From contig JAILWY010000008.1 of the NCBI GenBank assembly GCA_022113835.1, positions 6,235,001 to 6,299,000 of the forward strand: a DNA stretch of 64,000 bases, given 5' to 3'. This document shows positions 47,401-58,774 of this stretch, in pieces. The notes below the pieces were generated by a model. That model was not told the origin of the DNA. It did not search any database and saw only the letters and a program-made list of their open reading frames with translations. The translations under genes and the position numbers were made by a program. Each line of letters opens with the position of its first letter. Position 1 is the first letter of the stretch. This DNA is from Atopsyche davidsoni. Its lineage: Eukaryota; Arthropoda; Insecta; Trichoptera; Hydrobiosidae.

Positions 47401-47940
47401 TAAGGGTCTAGGTCCCATAATCGAGTTTTTCTTATCATTTTTTAGTCCGTTTTGCGAAAAATCGACTGCACCGGTCAAAAAAATTTAAATGCACAAAGTT
47501 TGATACATCCCTTCTTCCGAACAGAATATATTTTTATTTCTTATAAATTTACTATTAATATGATAAATATGTGTTTTTCCGATTGAAGTGTAGGAATTCG
47601 GAGATTCGTCATGTCCCTTTTCCAAGAGTCCTAAACATTTAAAAGTCTTTTTTTCAATTGGAATTAAAAGATTTAATATAAACCCTGTGCGATATATTAT
47701 TTTAAAAATTAAAAAATAAAAAATCTCTAACAAACTTTGGATTTGAAAAGTCGTCATTTTTTCCAATTTTTCAACATCTTCATGATTTTATTTTACCTTG
47801 AAAATGGATGTTAATTAAATAATAAAAAATAGATAAATATAATTTATAGTTTTTTCAATAGTCTATAAAAAAATCAACTGTCGACATAGAAAAATAAAGT
47901 GACAATTAAATTAATTAAATGACACGATTTCGCCAGGTAA
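47401..47940 (-). repeat. Dispersed 540-bp element, fullest copy
   Basis: The most complete copy: TAAGGGTCTAGGTCCCATAA at one end and GACACGATTTCGCCAGGTA at the other. On the minus strand it encodes the 93-codon version of the shared ORF (47485-47766), beginning MEKMTTFQIQSLLEIF. It compares at roughly 90 percent with the other copies across the ORF. There are no terminal inverted repeats, no poly(A) tail and no clear target duplication. Confidence 0.85.
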
Positions 47941-48330
47941 TGGACTGCCTCTGGTGTCCAGTTGGACACCAAAGGCAATTAAAAGGCTGGAAGCAACTGC
48001 CTTAAGAATCACAGAAAAATGTCAGTAGCCGCATATCCGTTTGGCTGTTGAAATTGGTGTTTCGCTGCAGGGTTGGCAGACCAGCCCAGTGGCCCAGTGA
48101 CCCCCGAGAGCCAGATGTGGACCAGTTCCGCCCGGTCTCCTCCAGCCGCCTGGGTGACATTTGCCTATGCTAATCGGACTGTAGCATCTCCGCCCTAGTG
48201 ATGTGGACCATCCCGCAGAGAGTATCGATATCACACCTGAGTCCATCGACAGATGATTTAATATAACCTAACCCAACTTAAGTTATACTGACTGTATTTT
48301 TGGCACTGCCGTTGTGTCCAAATTTTGTTT
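47941..48330. other. GC-rich block next to the dispersed element
   Basis: Starts with an inverted pair (GGTGTCCA / TGGACACC) at about 47957-47972, followed by GC-rich sequence with a 74-codon minus-strand frame of unknown identity. Probably another mobile-element fragment. Confidence 0.35.
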
Positions 48331-48345
48331 CTTATTCACATCAAG

Positions 48346-48575
48346 CGACATCCTCCCTGCTCTCCCCATTCTATTGCTCGTGAATTGTAATGATTGTGAA
48401 TAACCATGTCAAGATAACATGTAGCCTGTATCTGAGTATCTGATCTAAACTCCAGACCCATGACTACACTATTCTCCCTAAGAAAACCATGAACACTAAC
48501 TAGTTCAGCATAAATATGTTCAGTGATATGGTTGCAAACTTTCTCTGAGGAGAGGCATCCGAGGAGGAAGAAAAT
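48346..48575 (+). mobile_element. Diverged repeat ending in LINE tail
   Basis: The last 75 bp (ATATGTTCAGTGATATGGTT, TTTCTCTGAGGAGAGGCATC and a GAGGAGGAAG run) are the LINE 3' end. The upstream part shares ATTCTATTGCTCGTG- and GTATCTGAGTATC-type blocks with 14108 and 23405. The same architecture as 23405-23691 supports a distinct LINE subfamily. Confidence 0.55.
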
Positions 48576-49317
48576 CGATTCTGAAATTGTCTCTTGATAA
48601 CATGTCAATATACATTTTATTGAACATAATCTTTCTAAATCTGACCCTTTTCTAAGAAGTTTCATATTTACGATTCTTATTATCAAGCGATAAAAATTCC
48701 TTGTTTAATATATTTTGACAATATGTCAATGCACAGATAATTAAATATGATAGAAATTAATTTTAAAAAAAATTTCAGCACTGCTGTTGCATCTAAAACA
48801 AGTTTTATATTTATAACGAAACCGCTTCTTTAAATATTAAAAAAATACACGGTATTTCGTAAAAAAAACTATCAAAAACTATAAAAATATTTTAGACCTA
48901 ACCAGAAGTAGAATACTTAAAATCATTGTTTAACTTACCTTGAGCTACATTATTTATCAAACAATGTTATTTAATCATTGTTTAAACAAAAATTATCTGA
49001 TTCCAACTTTTATCGATTGTTAAGTAAGCAATTTTCACATTGACCTAAATCAGTACAATCTTACCAGGTTTTATTAAACTCACTATTTGTCAATAAAACG
49101 ATAGTTATGAGCGTTTCGGAGAAACTCCCGATGCAGTAAAATTACTAAATTATTTATTTTATATTCTCAAATATTCTCACTAGTGGAGACATCCAAACTC
49201 AATCGCGAAATCTATAGTATAACGAACTTCACTGTCAAGCAAGCCGATGGGATAATCAGATGCATTTTCAGCTGTTTCCGGCTTGATACGTATTTGGCAT
49301 TTTTCAGTTTCAGGCTG

Positions 49318-49395
49318 TCATGATCCCACGAGGATCGATCCTCGACCTGGGCCAGCACTAGTCGTGGGTCAGCGCACGAGTAACGAGCCTCCGTC
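49318..49395 (-). mobile_element. tRNA-like SINE head, tentative
   Basis: On the minus strand GAGGCTCGTTACTCGTGCGC followed by GAGGATCGATCCTCG has A-box- and B-box-like segments (GGATCGATCC). Weak but GC-rich and isolated in AT-rich DNA. Confidence 0.25.
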
Positions 49396-49399
49396 TCCC

Positions 49400-52300
49400 C
49401 GACTTCTTACAGTTATTCGAGTGACTTTGTCTAATTCCGCGCTAAGTATTGACCGAGGTCAATGCGAACAAAAACACTCCAAAACTCGTCCTCAATACTC
49501 AAGTTCAAACAACTATATTGAACATCTTACATATTTGCATCGTTCAAGCATTTTTATGTATCATATGATTACTAAACAGTCACACTCGTTGAACAAAACT
49601 GCACGCCTTCATTGGTATCCGGTAATATAATAACTTATATGCGCAAGTGTAAAATCGATGTTTTATGTTGTTAATTATTAATGGTAAAATAACGTAATTC
49701 ATAATTGATGAATCTATGTATTTTACTGTATGGAAACACGGCGGAAGTAGATAGCCATAAATGTCTCATTAATCCCTTTACAGCCTATCCCGTTAAAACA
49801 ACATATTCACACTTCCGTACCAAGTCATCCACAGCCGTCTACAATTTAGGTCATCGATTAGTTGATAATACGAAGAACAAAATTTACTTTATTTGCAACA
49901 TGTTACTGGCAACAAATAAAAAAACCCCTTTAATTTTTTTTTTAAAATCTGGATCTTAACGAAAATAAAAAAAAATGTGTTTTGCATGGAATTTTTTTTG
50001 ATGTCATACCCTTTTCGCGTATAAATTATTCTTTTTTGAAAATCGCACTAAAAACAATTAAAAAATATTTTTTTCTACACAATTGCTTAAATAATATTAC
50101 TTGCCAATAAAAAAAGTGCACTTTTAGTGTGCAGACGTCAATTTGTATGTAATAGCAGATAATTCATGGTTCTACGTTCTCATACTATTATTTATTTGAT
50201 TAAAACCAAATATGGTACTTACATTTTAATTAAATTTAAAAAATATTTTATATGTGTTAACAAAATGAATCATGCATTTTTAGTAAAAAATATAAACCAC
50301 CTTCAAATTATGGTTTAATAGTAGAAAGTATCAGTGACTATGTATTAATAAAGTGTATTGCTTTTGAATTCTGATCTGAACACATTGATGGGTAAATATT
50401 TTTTTTATCAAACAGTTTGACAAAGTTTAGTGTATATCTATCAATTAATTTAAAATCAGTCTACAGTTATTCAGTCGAATTGCCGCAGCTCCATATTGCG
50501 AATAATAAATAGTCAATCGTGCTGCTAAAAACAAGTATTGTCCTTATCGGGCTGCTTGAACTTGTGGAAGGAATTGGCATTTAAGTAGCAACTTGACATT
50601 GGCGTAGGAGGAATACCGTTCTGTCCATTAAATGTGGGCTTGATTGTCAATTACACAAACAAAATTCATTTAAATAATGCCTTGAGATAGGTATTTGATC
50701 TAGATTTCGAAACGCAGATAAATAACCCACCCGAATAAAAAAGATTATTTAATGAATAATTTGGTTATTCAATGACTAATTACTAGAAAACGTTTTTCAA
50801 TGAAATCTTCAATAATTTTACATTATATATATATATATATTTAAATATATGTACGTCCATTTTAATTAAGTGGTTAATTTACACAAAAAAATAACATTTT
50901 CGTTGTTCCACTAATTTCTTTGATTACTAGAATTTACTTAAAAAGTATATTTGAAAACCTTTTTTGCTCCCCAAAAGAATATTATTATTTATTTTACAAC
51001 CATTAAAAACTGTTTTAAATGATTTTACTTCTATCTACTATCTAAATAGCAAAATGTTTAAAGTCTGAGAAAGTCATTGAAAAGCACTGAAATATTTGTT
51101 ATCTCCTCACCATTTGATTATTTATATTTTTAGTTATGTTATTTCCAACGAAGGCTATCATTTTTAAAAGATCGTATACAAAAAGAACTCTGTGCTATAT
51201 TTTCTGTCTTTTTTCCAAAGGTCAGGCTAGGTCGAGTAAATAGTTGACCCTAACGTCGATCGCTAAAATGGCAGGTAAGGAAAAAATAATTTCAATAGAA
51301 CGATACAAATGGCCAGAAATAAATATATGTATAATAAAAATTCCAGGAATTCGTTAAAAATATGTGTATAATAAAAATCTTTGTTAAATACCATTTACTT
51401 TCGCAAATTAAAATAAATACTACTATTAAAAAAATATTTACTAGAAATGTGCCAGTGTTTTCGTGAAAACAATCAAAACCTCCTCAATCAGAATTAAAAC
51501 TTTCTGCAGAGCTGAAAATTCACAAATTTCAGGCTATTCGGATTTCCCGAAGAAACTTATATAATAATCACAAAATTTATTCCTAATCTTGAGGTTCACT
51601 TTGCGCTTTTCGTTGAGAATTGAAATTTAGATTAGGAGCTGAAATCGAAGATCGAAATGTAATTACAGAAAATATTCTAGCCCTGGAGTAAACCTTTTTC
51701 GATTGAATATCTTTGAATTAAAATGTCGGTTCCCACTTAATTAAACACAGTTTTTTTATTAACTAGTAAATATGAACTGCTTAGTAGCAAAGATATTACT
51801 AACATTTATAATGTGAGAGCTCTCCTAAAAATATTATGATTATAATATTAATCATCATATAACATAATCAATATAATATGTTAAAACATGGGAACGCTGA
51901 TGATTTTAATAGTACTAGTTTAAAGTAGAACGACAAAATTTATAAAAAACTACTTAACTACATGTATTTATCATAATAACCGGAAAGCACCTTTTATTTG
52001 TTTTATTTTTTTAAAAGTGACCTGATGGCGCCGAAAGCATCGACAAAAATATTTGAAATAAAATACTATGTGTATTGTTTTAAAGTTATATTGGTGACCG
52101 GTTTTGCCACGCTTGAGTTGGCATTATCAAACATATCAATATTTAAATTATATTCAACCGAATTATTTTATCAAAAATATTGAATACCCTGATATAAATA
52201 ATCGATAACGCTCCTCAGGCACATTTCATTATCAAAGTGCAGTCATTGTACTGAGTTAATTCGAAGCCTTAATTTATTGAATCTAGATTAAAAATTAGGA

Positions 52301-52400
52301 TCCTGACCTAAGAATTATTGTGAGAATTTAAACAGAGATACATAACATTTATACAAGATACATAACATATATTGAAAAAAAACTTGCTAAAGATTAACCA
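49400..52400. other. AT-rich DNA, no gene assigned
   Basis: Includes a short TA run at 50824-50842. A minus-strand frame without a start codon at about 50530-50655 (PTFNGQNGIPPTPMSSCYLN followed by ANSFHKF) is GC-richer than its flanks but lacks splice sites. The 115- and 84-codon frames at 49283 and 49705 are unrecognised. Confidence 0.35.
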
Positions 52401-52404
52401 AAAT

Positions 52405-52493
52405 CTTTCAGTTCTTCTTTATGAAATTGAAACCTGAAAACTTAGCTACAATGCAAAAAATTAGGTTAGCTATATTGTGGTTTTATATGAGAA

Positions 52494-52577
<84 letters not shown>

Positions 52578-53180
52578 AATCTTCACACAAGTTCTCAGAG
52601 ATTTGATTTCAAAGTACCGTATATTAATTTTCATTTCTTTTCCGAAGCTTTTTAAACTGTGTTGCCTGTAATGACTATAAGTGAGACGTTTAATGGGAGT
52701 TAAGTGGTCGTGCGTCCCACAGTTTGAGCTCTGGTTGCATAACGGCTACCCGCGCTAAGCTGAACTATACGTATTACGTATTTAACCCTTGGAATCCCGC
52801 AGTAAAAATATGAATAAAAATACAGTTTATTTTATCAAAATATTATATCAAATATATATTTTTAAAGAAAACATGAAAAAAGAGTTTTTTTTTTGTCTTC
52901 ATTAATAAAATGTTATGTTTTTAATACCATAGGTTGACCACGTCACAAAAGAGTCTTGCGTAAAGGAAACATAGGAAAAACTAAATAAAACCTACTACAG
53001 CTGATTGTTCAAGGAATAACCAAAGAAACAATGACATGGGAAGGAGATAGCTAACGTGGATGCGGAATTTCTGCCGGTGGCTAGAAGTCGGGAGTAGGTA
53101 CAGCCGGATTGGTAAGACTGGCACAGGACAAACATATATCCAGTGGGTGGTCACCAACCTTTTTCGAGGCGAGGCACTTA
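52405..53180 (+). mobile_element. LINE 3' half, split by a TA array and an insertion
   Basis: The 5' part (52405-52497) reads through the RT segment ATMQKIRLAILWFYMRI, equivalent to the region at 8165 and 43490. It is interrupted by the TA array (52496-52574) and about 350 bp of other DNA. The LINE resumes at 52926 with CATAGGTTGACCACGTCAC and continues through GGAAGGAGATAGCTAACGTG to the AACCTTTTTCGAGGCGAGG tail. The interrupting DNA has a GC-richer tRNA-like piece at about 52695-52765. Confidence 0.75.
52496..52574. repeat. (TA)n microsatellite, 79 bp
   Basis: About 39 uninterrupted TA units inside the LINE reading frame. The IYIYIY frames that cross it are artefacts. Confidence 0.98.
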
Positions 53181-53189
53181 ATGATGTAT

Positions 53190-53980
53190 GGTTTCTTTAC
53201 CACATCTTTTTGCAGAGTAATTAAAAATTAACAAAAACATATTTACTATTACTATAAATTGTTAACTACATTGTGAATTACTTGTGTTACAAATGTAGAG
53301 AAATATAGTCATAATATAAAATCGGTAGAATACTATTAAAATTAATTGCGATTAGTAATACTTAACAAATCAAGATTTTAATGAATTCATGCATACCCTT
53401 TGATAATGATATTGTCAGTAAGTAATAAAAGTAAAAAATATATTAAATATATATAAATCTAGTTTATCGTAACTCAGAGTTTGTCTCCGGGCATATGTGG
53501 GTTAAGTATACTTTAATTGGGCCCTTACGGCCTGACGCCGGGCCTGGTATTCTTTAATAGATTATGAGCACCGTGGGACGGACTTGGGGGTAATTCACAG
53601 GACATTCACTGCATTCTCCGGGACTTTACTTATGCTCGGCGACATTTAAACGATAATGGAAGTACACGCACAGATTATCCACTGCCAGAGATGGGCCGCG
53701 CGGCGTGCTGACAGGAAGCTCTCAGACTCCCATACAGGATGCCTCTCAACTATCTCTCCAGATACCTCATAAAGCTATCTCTTCAGATAGCTACATGGGT
53801 TTAAACTTTAATCATTTTAAATATTCAAACATTTATTATAACTACTGTGTGTGTAATATCACATCTGCATCTTCCCGGCGATCTATTTCTCTGTTCTGGG
53901 GAAGAGTCCCGCTCACTGCCAGCGTCACGAGACATTAACAGTTAATTTCTGACAATGCAAACTGGACTAGAAAGTGAGTG
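53190..53980. other. AT-rich then moderately GC-rich DNA
   Basis: 53190-53470 is AT-rich. 53510-53760 is GC-richer (GACGCCGGGCCTGG, GGGCCGCGCGGCG) without a convincing exon. CTATCTCT-CAGATA occurs twice at about 53749 and 53774. Confidence 0.4.
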
Positions 53981-53983
53981 AGC

Positions 53984-54110
53984 CCAGGGCTCCCCAAGTA
54001 ACGGTCCGCGACCGGCTGTTTAATTCCGGGCCCACCGGTCCGTGGTAAGCGAGTCCATGCGGAACAAACGCAACTTCATTAGCTGCGACGGCTCCAAACC
54101 TATGGTGCGC
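53984..54110 (+). mobile_element. hAT-type terminus fragment
   Basis: CAGGGCTCCCCAAGTAACGG followed by TCCGCGACCGGC and CACCGGTCCGTGG resembles the left end of hAT elements (CAGGGNTCCCCAA with a GGTCCG-type subterminal). No opposite end (TTGGGGAGCCCTG) is found nearby, so it is a truncated copy. Confidence 0.55.
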
Positions 54111-54129
54111 AGGGGATTTTTTTTTGCTA

Positions 54130-55190
54130 ATTATCATAGAAAACAGAAAAAAAATTGATTGATAAATAAATATAAAAATCAATACTTAAGCTTTACTAAA
54201 TGGCTATAAGTTTCGTTACGTGAAACCCAATTTTATAAATGTAATTTTTTGTTTCATAGTTTTACATATTTTTGTATCGAACAAATATATATTGGGATGT
54301 GTAAGCCTGAAAAAGGCAGCCTATTTTTCAAACGAATCCGTTCACATAAATAAAATTATGAATTCCAAAATTCAAATTTCACTACATCCTCTACAAAATA
54401 TTTTTTTAACAACAGTTAGCTCGCTTATGTATGCATTGTTAATATTATTCTATAACTCTACTTTTTTTTTAAAGTCTTTTATACTTAACTATCAATTAAC
54501 GCAAGAAAAATGATTTACCTGCATAAAAAAAAATAGTATATTTCACACATCAATAAAGATAATTTATAATGAAACAATATTTACTTCAAATAAATATAAT
54601 GTCTTTTTTATTGCAAATTTGAAATAAATTTACTGTCCATGAATAAAATATAGTAAAAGTAATGACTATAATTATATTTATAAATATTTTTTAACTCTTC
54701 TGCAGTTTCTTTTTATTATTTGATTAAGGGTTAAGGAGGTGCGCGAAGAAAAGTTTGACATTCTCCAGATGTGACTCCATCATAGCCCATCTGAGATAAG
54801 CTGAACCACTCGGAACACTTACTAATAATAAATAAAATATTTTATTAATCAATTTTTTAATTATTTGAACGAGAATTTTATAAGCCACACTATTTGCTAT
54901 AATAAATAGTGATTGCTAAAATAAAAAAAAAACAAGAAAAATTTCATCCAATTTTATCAAAAAACGTCTAAAATTTCCTATAAACATTAATCATCTCTTC
55001 AAGCTGTATTTCGGAACGGTATAAGAATTTTTTTTTTTTATATTGATAATGATATTTAAACATGGTTTAGTGACGTCAGCTGCAAAGTCGATACATCACT
55101 ATATATATATATTTTTTTTTTTTTAATAATTTAATTAAATATTAACCAGCAGTTAAACGCTGTAGGACTAGCTTTAATGACAACCGTTAA
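54130..55190. other. AT-rich DNA, no gene
   Basis: Low-complexity sequence. The 97-codon frame at 54220 is AT-rich, with many F, I, L, N and K residues, and is not recognised. Confidence 0.55.
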
Positions 55191-55224
55191 ATTTTTGATG
55201 GGTTGATTCTACCCACACTGTCTG

Positions 55225-55330
55225 CTGGAGGGTTAGAGCAGACAGAAAGGCCGCTAGACGGTCCGGAGTGAGGCTGACGACCTCGTCTCCCAATCCGCTG
55301 GCCCGAGTTCTACTCTCGGCAGAACCTCCA
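55225..55330 (+). mobile_element. tRNA-like SINE head, tentative
   Basis: GGTTAGAGCAGACAGAAAGG at the 5' side and CCCGAGTTCTACTCTCGG at about 55301 form a T-arm-like stem (CCGAG / CTCGG). GC-rich and isolated. It probably represents another tRNA-derived SINE family. Confidence 0.3.
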
Positions 55331-55712
55331 AAATACCATCAACCCCATGTAATTTTTATTCATACATAAAATATTCATCAAAAATATCGACTAGTATCTT
55401 TACTATGTTCAATAGACTTAAAAAATATTAATACATCCTAATAAAATTGAAAGCAACTTTTCTTGGGTTTATATGCGCCATGAATGCTTGCAATTCATAA
55501 AATATTTTTCTAGCAATCTGGGTGCATCAAAAATCTTGCATAGTTATAGTACAGCGGCACAGTGGTTCAATTGGCAAAGAGCACCACGTTGCAATAAATC
55601 GTTGAATCAATTGTGAATAAAGTAAAAATGTATGAGTTAAAAATGCGGATTAAAAACGCAACCAGTTACATAAATAAATCTAATAGCTCATCTTTGATAT
55701 TGACCGCCACGC

Positions 55713-55913
55713 GGTTTAGTAATTAGCACGTTTGCTTTCTAGCCATGGGATCTTAATTTTTATTTAAAAGCTGCATCTAGGTTTAGTAATTAGCACATTT
55801 GCTTTCTAGCCATGGGATCTTAATTTTTATTTAAAAGCTGCATCTAGGTTTAGTAATTAGCACATTTGCTTTCTAGCCATGGGATCTTAATTTTTATTTA
55901 AAAGCTGCATCTA
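55713..55913. repeat. Three tandem 67-bp units derived from a tRNA-like head
   Basis: GGTTTAGTAATTAGCAC starts at 55713, 55780 and 55847; the three units differ by about one base (CACG/CACA). The first unit follows TGACCGCCACGC, the start of a tRNA-like head similar to the one at 4648. The array may therefore be the amplified 5' part of a SINE. A separate A-box-like CAGTGGTTCAATTGGC lies at 55566. Confidence 0.95.
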
Positions 55914-56170
55914 GGTTTAAAAATAACCACAGAAAAGGTTGACCATTTGCCTCTTCTGCTTGCGGCCTCATATACTTACAAAGTAATTTATCTGTAGTGT
56001 TTTTTTTTTTTTTGTGGATTTTAAATAAGAATGTCTCCCACTTGTAAAGTTAATTTAATATGAATGCATTAAAAATAAAAGTACGCTATGAAAATTAACA
56101 GTCGGATTTAAAATTTTTAAAATTTCCAAAATGTATAGCTGACGTACTTTGATTCAGCATAAAGACTGCT

Positions 56171-56320
56171 CCTTCTTCGAGTGCCTCTCCTCGAAGAAGG
56201 TTAGTGACCATCTCATTGAGCCCATATTAATTCTGAGCCAGTCTTACTGATTCGGCTGCACTTCCAGGCACTTGCGAAAATCCTTTCAACGTATATTTCC
56301 CTGAACAATCAGTCAAGAAG
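56171..56320 (-). mobile_element. LINE 3' fragment
   Basis: The minus strand gives the terminal CTAACCTTCTTCGAGGAGAG with GCACTCGAAGAAGGAGC, preceded by CAGCCGAATCAGTAAGACTG and GATTGTTCAGGG. It has an internal deletion but retains a nearly intact tail. Confidence 0.75.
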
Positions 56321-56329
56321 TAACCAGTA

Positions 56330-57345
56330 TTCAAAGATCTTACTAATGTGGTGAAAATAATTCGTATAGTTTAATGTTATCTTAAATTAGAATGAGGTTC
56401 AATAAATAACTCATATTAAATATTATAAAACAACGTAATTTTGAGTTATGACACGATTCAAGCATACGAGCATTAACAAGTGTCATTGTGCCAAAACAAC
56501 AAGTAGTATTTTTCAGCGTCAAGAGTTATTTCAGTTATGTCACACTTTAATGTCATAAACATTACTTGGTGATTACAACATATGTGTCAAATAATGTTAG
56601 TGTTAAAATTATAAATATTATGGTTCATAATTAAAAGTAATTATAGAGACTTAAATCTTCAATGAATTTCTCAGAATTAATGATTTTTTAATTAAGACAT
56701 TATTGTATCTAATGAGTGATAAACGCATGCTAAGAATGTTCATAAAAAAAATACTGATGAAATGTCAAAGATAATAAATACCGCATTTTTATAACGTATC
56801 ATCTTAATTTTAACTACGTTTTGATGATTTCATAATATACAATTAAAAAATGCATTAAATAATTAGTTTTTTTTTTTTTTAATACATTTATTAAATCTTG
56901 CCACACCAAAGCTTGAATGAAAACATGACGATGTACTAATCTGTCGTCGTACTGTAAAAACGTTCAAATACCTTTAAATTGTTGTACTTTTTGTTAAATA
57001 ATATTATCATGGACTCCAGTGGCGTGCATTAGAGTCCGCTTAAGCGAAAAAATAGAACTCATCCTAAAATATCATATCTTATTCACAGAAATTCCGATAA
57101 AGTTTGAGTAAAATATCTGATACAAAAAATAGCAGTGATGATTATTTTTGTATTTTTGCTACTATGGTATAAGTTTATATTAAAAATTTAATTATTAAAA
57201 AGCGGTTTTATGAAAATTTCCATTTCTAAGATTATCGTAATATAATTTTTATAAGTCTGATTGCTGAATAAACACAAAAAGGCCGTGGTTTTTGTAGAAA
57301 TGATGTCAGAATTTCCAACAAAATGACAAAACAGAGACAAGAAAA
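56330..57345. other. AT-rich DNA with a hAT-like motif
   Basis: CAGTGGCGTGC at 57017-57027 follows GACTC and is the third occurrence of this terminal motif. Otherwise AT-rich with nothing assignable. Confidence 0.5.
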
Positions 57346-57488
57346 GGCCTAACAGGGTATTAATTTTAGATTAATGTTAATCAGGATGCGTATTTATTTA
57401 CCCATGCAGGTATTAGTATATTTATGTGATTAAGCATATTTTTTCACACATTGAAAACGATTAAAGAAAACTCTCAGAAAATATCATC

Positions 57489-57568
57489 GTGACTTGTGAG
57501 GGATTCGAACCCACATCCCCAAGCTTTCATGGCCGGTGCATTTATCCAACTATGCTAACGAGCCACTG
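57489..57568 (-). repeat. SINE tRNA-like domain, copy 1
   Basis: 80-bp tRNA-like segment, identical by eye to copies 2-4. On the minus strand: A-box TAGCATAGTTGG, B-box GGTTCGAATCC. Confidence 0.9.
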
Positions 57569-57897
57569 CAATTTAGTGAGAATTTTTAATAATCATATTC
57601 TACATATGAACTAATATGCTCGGGCTAATCAATATTTAATGATTTGCAAACACTGGACTTTTTTTTTTAATTAAAGTAACAAGTGAAGCATTTTTATATC
57701 CAGGATCTGGTTATTATTATTTTTAAAATCTATTGATGTTTAGCCGAGACGCGCACCATTCAATTATATTAATTTTAGATTAATGTTAATCAGGATGCGT
57801 ATTTATTTACCCATGCAGGTATTAGTATATTTATGTGATTAAGCATATTTTTTCACACATTGAAAACGATTAAAGAAAACTCTCAGAAAATATCATC

Positions 57898-57977
57898 GTG
57901 ACTTGTGAGGGATTCGAACCCACATCCCCAAGCTTTCATGGCCGGTGCATTTATCCAACTATGCTAACGAGCCACTG
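57898..57977 (-). repeat. SINE tRNA-like domain, copy 2
   Basis: Tandem copy at a 409-bp offset from copy 1, same orientation and sequence. Confidence 0.9.
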
Positions 57978-58285
57978 CAATTTAGTGAGAATTTTTAATA
58001 ATCATATTCTACATATGAACTAATATGCTCGGGCTAATCAATATTTAATGATTTGCAAACACTGGACTTTTTTTTTAATTAAAGTAACAAGTGAAGCATT
58101 TTTATATCCAGGATCTGGTTATTATTATTTTTAAAATCTATTGATGTTTAGCCGAGACGCGCACCATTCAATTATATTAATTTTAGATTAATGTTAATCA
58201 GGATGCGTATTTATTTACCCGTATTAGTATTTATGCGTATTAGTTCATATGTAGAATATGATTATTAAAAATTCTCACTAAATTG

Positions 58286-58365
58286 CAGTGGCTCGTTAGC
58301 ATAGTTGGATAAATGCACCGGCCATGAAAGCTTGGGGATGTGGGTTCGAATCCCTCACAAGTCAC
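58286..58365 (+). repeat. SINE tRNA-like domain, copy 3
   Basis: Plus orientation. A-box TAGCATAGTTGG at 58297-58308 fits TRGYNNARNNGG, and B-box GGTTCGAATCC at 58343-58353 fits the Pol III consensus. An intact internal promoter is therefore present, although a cloverleaf with paired acceptor ends is not. Confidence 0.92.
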
Positions 58366-58694
58366 GATGATATTTTCTGAGAGTTTTCTTTAATCGTTTT
58401 CAATGTGTGAAAAAATATGCTTAATCACATAAATATACTAATACCTGCATGGGTAAATAAATACGCATCCTGATTAACATTAATCTAAAATTAATATAAT
58501 TGAATGGTGCGCGTCTCGGCTAAACATCAATAGATTTTAAAAATAATAATAACCAGATCCTGGATATAAAAATGCTTCACTTGTTACTTTAATTAAAAAA
58601 AAAAGTCCAGTGTTTGCAAATCATTAAATATTGATTAGCCCGAGCATATTAGTTCATATGTAGAATATGATTATTAAAAATTCTCACTAAATTG

Positions 58695-58774
58695 CAGTGG
58701 CTCGTTAGCATAGTTGGATAAATGCACCGGCCATGAAAGCTTGGGGATGTGGGTTCGAATCCCTCACAAGTCAC
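58695..58774 (+). repeat. SINE tRNA-like domain, copy 4
   Basis: A 409-bp offset from copy 3, same orientation. It is followed by the SINE body and then the right-hand target-site duplication. Confidence 0.92.

Noticed and set aside
52421..52671. Two 61-64 codon frames with long IYIYIY runs
   Set aside because: They are translations of the TA microsatellite and flanking LINE DNA.
55713..55913. CRISPR-like repeats
   Set aside because: The 67-bp units are head-to-tail with no spacers, and the DNA is eukaryotic in character.
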